In this document: positions 58,869 through 64,000 of the stretch, piece after piece
How positions within the stretch are numbered: position 1 is the stretch's first letter
Layout: each line of letters starts with the position of its first letter
Source of the DNA: Glaciecola sp.
GTDB taxonomy: Bacteria; Pseudomonadota; Gammaproteobacteria; Enterobacterales; Alteromonadaceae
DNA: 64,000 nt
Direction: 5' to 3'
Assembly (NCBI GenBank): GCA_018623155.1
Contig: JAAZVZ010000004.1
Span: 1 to 64,000, forward strand
The notes under the pieces: model-generated
The model's input: the letters and a program-made list of their open reading frames with translations, nothing else
The model's database searches: none
What the model was told of the DNA's origin: nothing
Program-made: the position numbers and the translations under genes

Positions 58869-59804
58869 CTATTTTCTTTTATTAGTGGTGGCGTCTAATG
58901 CCGCTCGCAAAAATCCATGATGTGTATCAAGTAATTGCGCTGCGTGGGTGTTATCCAACCCTGAATGAATCATTAAAATCGCTAATTTTGCATTTTGATT
59001 GGCAGAGCAGAGCGCATCATTTGCCACCTCTTCACTACAATGTGTCGCTTGCATAACGATGCGTTTAGCCCGAGCAATTAATTTAGCGTTTGTCGCACTC
59101 ACATCAACCATTAGGTTTTGGTAGACCTTTCCCAGTTTGATCATGACTGTTGTACTGAGCATATTCAATAATAACTTTTGCGAAGTACCGGCTTTCATAC
59201 GGGTTGAACCGGTTATAATTTCAGGGCCTACCGGAACACTTAGAGTATGTTTTGCTAATGTATTAATAACCCCTTTAGGGTTATTGCTTATGGCAATGGT
59301 CAGTGCTTGCTTAGATTCGGCGTATTGTAAGGCTCCGACTGCATAAGGTGTCCGTCCAGACGCTGCAATTGCCACGACACAATCATTGGCCGTTAAGGCC
59401 TTTTGGGTTAAATCTTGAGCCGCGAGTGCGGGATTATCTTCTGCACCTTCAACCGCTTGAATAAAGGCACTTTCGCCGCCTGCGATGCACGCTTGTACAA
59501 GAGAGTCTGGGACACTGAAAGTCGGTCGGCATTCAACGGCATCAATGATCCCCATCCTGCCTGATGTGCCAGCCCCACAATAAAATAAGCGACCGCCGAG
59601 TTTGAGTCTATCCACAATGGCTTCTACTGCCACACTAAGCTGAGGGATAACTTGAGTAATGGCACCGGCGACTGTGTGGTCTTCACGATTAATCAAGCTC
59701 AATATTTCAGAGGTGCTCATGGTATCCAATGCCATCGAATCAGGATGACGAGATTCGGATAAAATAGCGTTGAGTTCCTGTTGTGTAGCACTTGGTTGAG
59801 GCAT
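58869..59804 (-). CDS. murQ: N-acetylmuramic acid 6-phosphate etherase MurQ
   Basis: Cytoplasmic enzyme splitting MurNAc-6-P into GlcNAc-6-P and D-lactate. The 311-residue SIS-domain protein shows FYCGAGTSGRMGIIDAVECRPTFSVP, VEGAEDNPALAAQDL, VVAIAASGRTPYAVGALQYAE and TGSTRMKAGTSQKLLLNML, family motifs with catalytic Glu residues. Length close to E. coli MurQ (298). I use the ATG at 59804 (MPQPSATQQEL); a longer in-frame stretch upstream is not protein-like. The MurR regulator and MurP transporter that accompany murQ in E. coli are absent here. Confidence 0.95.
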   Translation of the reverse strand: MPQPSATQQELNAILSESRHPDSMALDTMSTSEILSLINREDHTVAGAITQVIPQLSVAVEAIVDRLKLGGRLFYCGAGTSGRMGIIDAVECRPTFSVPDSLVQACIAGGESAFIQAVEGAEDNPALAAQDLTQKALTANDCVVAIAASGRTPYAVGALQYAESKQALTIAISNNPKGVINTLAKHTLSVPVGPEIITGSTRMKAGTSQKLLLNMLSTTVMIKLGKVYQNLMVDVSATNAKLIARAKRIVMQATHCSEEVANDALCSANQNAKLAILMIHSGLDNTHAAQLLDTHHGFLRAALDATTNKRK

Positions 59805-60037
59805 GCGTGTGACTTTCCAGATAAACGAATGAGCATAGTAACGAGTGTACCGAGACACAGTTGTCATGTAAATCTTATATCCCACTCGAGAACAATTGAC
59901 CCACCATCTCGAACTGACTAGAATCGATAGGTAAATGATAATCACAAAAACTGAATCATTCACCCTCAGACATTGTTTATGATTGAATATCATGGCTGAT
60001 GAATTGGATTTTTAGCACACTGTGTAAGGACTGAAAG

Positions 60038-61144
60038 TTGCAACGCAAAACTGTCGCTGAGATTGACTTGGCAGCTTTACGACATAATGTTCAATGTTTG
60101 GATGATGGCAAATCAACCCTCATTGCTGTGGTCAAAGCGAATGCTTATGGCCATGGTATGTTGCGTATTGCTGAGGAGCTTGTGCAGTGTGGTGTTAAGA
60201 TTTTGGCCGTCGCCTTTATTGATGAAGCGCACACACTTCGAAATTCAGGTATCACACAACCTATTTTGGTCCTTGAAGGCCCTCTAGCGAGAGCTGAGTT
60301 TGACTGGATGGTAATGCATAACTGTTGGCCAATGCTGCATTCACAAGAACAACTTGATTGGATTTCCCCACACCGTGTTTTTGACGTTCCATTGTGGTTT
60401 AAAGTTGATACTGGTATGCACCGTTTAGGCTTTTCTGCAGATGAGATCATGACATTTTTTGCCCAACCTCAGTATGCCAAAATCAAAGAAAATATGGTTT
60501 TGGCAACTCATTTTGCTTGCGCTGACAATCCGGAAGACCCATTTTCACAGCAACAAATAGACGCTTTTAGGGAGCTTCATCAAAACTTTGGATGTCCTAT
60601 TAGCATCAGTAACTCAGCTGGACATATCCACGAGTTGGCGAGTGGATTTGGGCAGTCTGACTATGCTCGAGTTGGCATCACCCTGTATGGTTGCGCCCCA
60701 AACAATCAAGCTGAAGTACTATCGACGCGTGATTTACACCCTGTCATGACTCTCAAAGCGCCCATTATCGCAATGCGTGAAGTCGCTCATTCAGAGGGTG
60801 TCGGATATGGTCAAACATGGACAGCCACTCGAGACAGTACCATAGCGACAGTGGCAATTGGTTATGCTGATGGCTACCCACGTCATGCCAGCAACTGCGG
60901 GAGAGTGTTGGTAAATGGCATCACTTGTCCAATCGTTGGGCGCGTTTCAATGGATATGATCACCATTGATGTTACCGATGTACCTTGTAACATCGGCGAT
61001 CAGGTTGTGCTATGGGGTGAGTCAAACCGTGTAGAGCACATTGCTAATGCAATGGGTACTATCAACTACGAATGTGTGACACGGGTGTCCGAACGCGTTC
61101 CTCGGAATTATCTTAATCCATATTGCATCGATAAGAAAAAGTAA
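60038..61144 (+). CDS. alr: Alanine racemase
   Basis: PLP enzyme interconverting L- and D-alanine for cell-wall synthesis. The 368 residues begin QRKTVAEIDLAALRHNVQCL, then the PLP-Lys motif LIAVVKANAYGHGM near residue 33, WFKVDTGMHRLGF, RVGITLYGC, the catalytic Tyr region SEGVGYGQTWTATRDSTIATVAIGYADGYPR, and VSMDMITIDV. Start is TTG at 60038, supported by AAGGA at 60026-60030 and by family alignment. Divergent from murQ across a 233-base gap in which I see only short inverted repeats (for example ATGAT-N5-ATCAT at 59979-59993). Confidence 0.96.
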   Translation: MQRKTVAEIDLAALRHNVQCLDDGKSTLIAVVKANAYGHGMLRIAEELVQCGVKILAVAFIDEAHTLRNSGITQPILVLEGPLARAEFDWMVMHNCWPMLHSQEQLDWISPHRVFDVPLWFKVDTGMHRLGFSADEIMTFFAQPQYAKIKENMVLATHFACADNPEDPFSQQQIDAFRELHQNFGCPISISNSAGHIHELASGFGQSDYARVGITLYGCAPNNQAEVLSTRDLHPVMTLKAPIIAMREVAHSEGVGYGQTWTATRDSTIATVAIGYADGYPRHASNCGRVLVNGITCPIVGRVSMDMITIDVTDVPCNIGDQVVLWGESNRVEHIANAMGTINYECVTRVSERVPRNYLNPYCIDKKK

Positions 61145-61253
61145 TCCACCTGCCTAATATTATTTGCGCTTATTCTCTAGTCAATACTGACAAAAAGGCG
61201 TAAATTTATGTCGATAAAAATAATATTATACAGAAACATTTAAGGGGCAATAT

Positions 61254-64000
61254 ATGTTGTTTTCTCTTCCAGTGTCTCCTGATTCATCATTGCGTCAAAT
61301 AATACAAGAACATTATCGAATCGACGAAGCTCAGGCAATGGGGAGTATTTTACCTCGAGCTGAAATCTCACTGACAACACGTACTCGAGCATGGGAACGA
61401 GCACGCCAAATGGTGCTTCACATTCGCCAAGCGCAGCAGGGCCATGGCGGGGTCGATGCGTTATTGAACGAGTTTTCCTTATCCACGGCAGAAGGGATTG
61501 CTTTAATGTGCCTTGCAGAAGCGTTATTACGCATTCCTGACACCAAGACACAAGATGATTTGATTCGGGATAAATTGGCTCAAGGGGAGTGGGCTCCGCA
61601 TCTTGGTAATAGCGATTCACTTTTTGTGAACGCATCGGCATGGGGGCTTTTGTTTACCGGCAATTTGGTCGAGTACGCGGATGAAAAGCGCCAGGCTGAG
61701 TTTGGATTGCTGAAAAAAACACTCGGTCGTTTAGGGGAGCCCGTGATCCGCCAATCCATGAGTATTGCAATGAAAGTCATGGGTAAGCAATTTGTGATGG
61801 GAGAAACCATCGGCGAAGCAGTAAAGCGAGCGCGCAGCAAAGAGGCGGTAGGGTATGCCTATTCTTACGATATGCTGGGCGAAGGTGCTCGTACCCAGCA
61901 CGATGCGGATCGTTATTATCACAATTATGTCGAGGCGATTCATGTGATTGGTAAAGCTGCTGCTGGGAGAGGTCCGATCAAGTCGCCTGGGATTTCAGTC
62001 AAGTTGTCAGCTATTCACCCTCGTTACGAATGGACCCATTACGAACGGGTGATGAGAGAATTACCCAAACGATTAAAATCATTATGTTTATTAGCAAAAG
62101 CGTACGATATTGGTCTGACTGTTGATGCCGAAGAATCAGAACGCCTTGATATCTCGTTGGATATTATTACACAAGTATATCGTGATCCTGAATTAGCACC
62201 TTGGTGTGGTTTTGGATTAGCGGTTCAGGCTTATCAAACTAGAGCGATTCACGTGATTGATTATTTGTGTGAATTAAGTCAATCTGTTGGCCGTAAGTTG
62301 ATGGTTCGCCTCGTGAAAGGTGCCTACTGGGATTCAGAGATCAAACATTCTCAACAACTTGGTGTCGATCATTATCCTGTTTTTACCCGCAAATCGTCAA
62401 CGGATGCCTCTTACCATGCGTGTGCGAATCAACTTCTTGCCCATCGCGATACAATTTTTCCTCAATTTGCAACGCATAATGCCTATACCGCATCGGTCAT
62501 CATCGAAGCTTGCGGCGGTCGTAAAGATGATTTTGAGTTCCAGTGTCTTCATGGCATGGGAGATTCATTATATGACCAGGTGGTCGCTGAAGAGCAGATC
62601 CAATGTCGAGTGTATGCGCCCGTAGGTCAGCATGAAGATTTATTAGCGTATTTGGTGAGACGATTATTGGAAAATGGCGCCAATTCATCCTTTGTGAATG
62701 CCATTGTCGATCCGGAATTACCAGTGGAGTCATTGTTGATAGATCCTGTTGAGCGCACAGCAAGACTCTCTCAGATTGCCAATCCACAAATTCCTCTCCC
62801 TACACAACTATTTCCAGACCGGATTAATTCAAAGGGATTGGATATTTTTGACCATCAGAGTATCTCACCATTGGTTCAAGAGATGAATGATTTTGTCGCT
62901 AGTTATTTGCCTGCGTACCTGACAGATAATACATCGTCTTCAAAACATGAACTTATCTCTTATAATCCCGCACAACCAAAAGAAATCGTTGGGGTCCTTC
63001 CTCGAGATAACGCAGACTTGATGAGGCACAAATTAGCATTAGCTGAGAAGGCTCAACTAGAATGGTCGTCATTAAGTGCAATCCAACGAGCGCAATACAT
63101 CAATCAACTCGCAGATGCATTGGAAACTCATCAAGCCGCATTGATAGGATTGTGTATGCAAGAGGCGGGTAAGGTGTTGCAAGACTGCATTGACGAGGTC
63201 CGCGAAGCGGTTGATTTTTGTCGTTACTACGCAGTTGAAGCGCAAAAACTTGCGCAGGACCCTCGCTTATCTCCACGCGGTGTGGTGTTGTGCATCAGTC
63301 CATGGAATTTTCCACTTGCGATTTTTTTGGGGCAAGTTGTCGCGGCACTGGTTACTGGTAATACGGTATTAGCCAAACCTGCAGAACAAACCAGTGTTGT
63401 GGCGCACTACACCAGAGGATTGATGACGCAAGTTGGGATCCCTGAGGAGGTGTGTCAGTTGATATTTTCTGAAGGTCTACCTGTTGGGGAGTGTTTACTC
63501 CCAGATAAGCGAATCAGTGCCGTAATGTTTACAGGTTCCACTCAAACCGGAACACGCATTGCGCAAACTTTAGCTCGGCGAAACCAAGAGCAAGTGCCAT
63601 TAATTGCTGAAACAGGTGGTCAAAATTGCATGATTGTCGATTCTACGGCTCTACCGGAACAAGTTGTAGATGATGTGATTACGTCAGGGTTTCAAAGTGC
63701 TGGTCAGCGTTGCTCAGCCTTAAGAGTCTTGTACATACAAGATGAAATTGCTGATAAAGTCATTGCTATGCTCACTGGCGCACTGCAAGAGTTAGATATA
63801 GGTGTACCCAATCATTTAGCTACCGATGTTGGTCCAGTGATTGATGCTAAAGCCTGGCAAAGCCTTGAGCAACATTCTGAATATATGAAAGAATTGATTG
63901 TGCAAGGATCTGCCCGATGTCACTATCAATGTGAGATAAATAAAGAGTTAAACGGGTATTTTTGGGCGCCAAGACTTTATGAAATCGACTCTATTTCCCG
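61254..64000 (+). CDS. putA: Bifunctional proline dehydrogenase / glutamate semialdehyde dehydrogenase PutA (3' end cut by window)
   Basis: Oxidises proline to glutamate in two steps. 915 codons are in the window and the frame is still open at its edge. An early helical block is followed by [23 protein letters not shown] and [18 protein letters not shown] (proline dehydrogenase barrel), [12 protein letters not shown] and [15 protein letters not shown] (active-site region), then the aldehyde dehydrogenase domain with [36 protein letters not shown] (general-base Glu) and [12 protein letters not shown] (catalytic Cys). It starts [16 protein letters not shown] and lacks the N-terminal ribbon-helix-helix domain of about 50 residues seen in trifunctional E. 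coli PutA, so it should be an enzyme without self-repression. AAGGGG precedes the ATG. Confidence 0.96.
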   Translation, partial: MLFSLPVSPDSSLRQIIQEHYRIDEAQAMGSILPRAEISLTTRTRAWERARQMVLHIRQAQQGHGGVDALLNEFSLSTAEGIALMCLAEALLRIPDTKTQDDLIRDKLAQGEWAPHLGNSDSLFVNASAWGLLFTGNLVEYADEKRQAEFGLLKKTLGRLGEPVIRQSMSIAMKVMGKQFVMGETIGEAVKRARSKEAVGYAYSYDMLGEGARTQHDADRYYHNYVEAIHVIGKAAAGRGPIKSPGISVKLSAIHPRYEWTHYERVMRELPKRLKSLCLLAKAYDIGLTVDAEESERLDISLDIITQVYRDPELAPWCGFGLAVQAYQTRAIHVIDYLCELSQSVGRKLMVRLVKGAYWDSEIKHSQQLGVDHYPVFTRKSSTDASYHACANQLLAHRDTIFPQFATHNAYTASVIIEACGGRKDDFEFQCLHGMGDSLYDQVVAEEQIQCRVYAPVGQHEDLLAYLVRRLLENGANSSFVNAIVDPELPVESLLIDPVERTARLSQIANPQIPLPTQLFPDRINSKGLDIFDHQSISPLVQEMNDFVASYLPAYLTDNTSSSKHELISYNPAQPKEIVGVLPRDNADLMRHKLALAEKAQLEWSSLSAIQRAQYINQLADALETHQAALIGLCMQEAGKVLQDCIDEVREAVDFCRYYAVEAQKLAQDPRLSPRGVVLCISPWNFPLAIFLGQVVAALVTGNTVLAKPAEQTSVVAHYTRGLMTQVGIPEEVCQLIFSEGLPVGECLLPDKRISAVMFTGSTQTGTRIAQTLARRNQEQVPLIAETGGQNCMIVDSTALPEQVVDDVITSGFQSAGQRCSALRVLYIQDEIADKVIAMLTGALQELDIGVPNHLATDVGPVIDAKAWQSLEQHSEYMKELIVQGSARCHYQCEINKELNGYFWAPRLYEIDSIS

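Noticed and set aside
61240-61641. A 133-codon open frame antisense to putA
   Set aside because: The plus-strand frame from 61254 reads as PutA without interruption, so this is a shadow.

Overview
The window is a 64 kb piece of chromosome from a gammaproteobacterium, most likely a marine member of the Alteromonadales (Alteromonadaceae, Glaciecola/Paraglaciecola-like). This is an inference from gene order and protein character: ftsY-ftsE-ftsX-rpoH, priA-ftsN-hslV-hslU, ubiE-ubiJ-ubiB next to tatABC, gppA/rhlB divergent from trxA-rho, rluA-rapA, and a metJ/metF pair with MetJ operator boxes, all at moderate-to-low GC. The window is dense core chromosome. I found no insertion sequence, prophage, CRISPR array, rRNA or tRNA, and no gene-free stretch longer than about 235 bases.

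Layout. 1-5.7 kb: end of a YhgN/MarC membrane protein, a DUF416 protein, rsmD, and the ftsYEX-rpoH run. 5.7-8.0 kb: minus-strand pip-dtd-yiiD group. 8.1-12.6 kb: a small membrane protein, a DUF2959 lipoprotein, yihY, metF, metJ and malic enzyme. 12.7-17.9 kb: rpmE, then priA, ftsN and heat-shock hslVU. 18.0-20.6 kb: sucrose phosphorylase and a LacI-type regulator meeting tail to tail, with a long palindrome over the phosphorylase promoter. 20.7-28.4 kb: a propeller-amidohydrolase fusion, gor, prlC and a divergent Tag-family glycosylase. 28.4-35.6 kb: ubiquinone genes, an orphan outer-membrane barrel on the opposite strand, tatABC, a small exported protein and hemB. 35.6-40.3 kb: gppA, rhlB, trxA, rho. 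40.4-44.8 kb: a LysR regulator, purEK, a copper-chaperone lipoprotein and a PQQ-type sugar dehydrogenase. 44.8-53.8 kb: rluA, rapA, PhoH, a REC-GGDEF cyclase, a DUF962 protein, cnoX, purA and a VOC protein. 53.9-61.1 kb: ggt, an exported GH3 hexosaminidase, a DUF1343/NamZ muramidase, murQ and alr. 61.25 kb to the end: the 5' part of bifunctional putA.

How genes work together. The most coherent accessory theme is cell-wall sugar scavenging at 53.9-61.1 kb: an exported NagZ-like GH3 enzyme and an exported NamZ-like exo-muramidase could trim GlcNAc and MurNAc from peptidoglycan fragments, MurQ would process MurNAc-6-phosphate in the cytoplasm, and ggt and alr act on gamma-glutamyl and alanine metabolites. 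No MurNAc transporter or kinase lies in the window. The second theme is a compact sucrose phosphorylase/LacI module without a transporter. Regulatory sites worth noting are a sigma-32-like promoter before rpoH, another before hslVU, tandem MetJ boxes between metF and metJ, and a C-rich, G-poor leader before rho. I did not find a clearly new multi-gene system; the most interesting items are listed as findings with modest scores.
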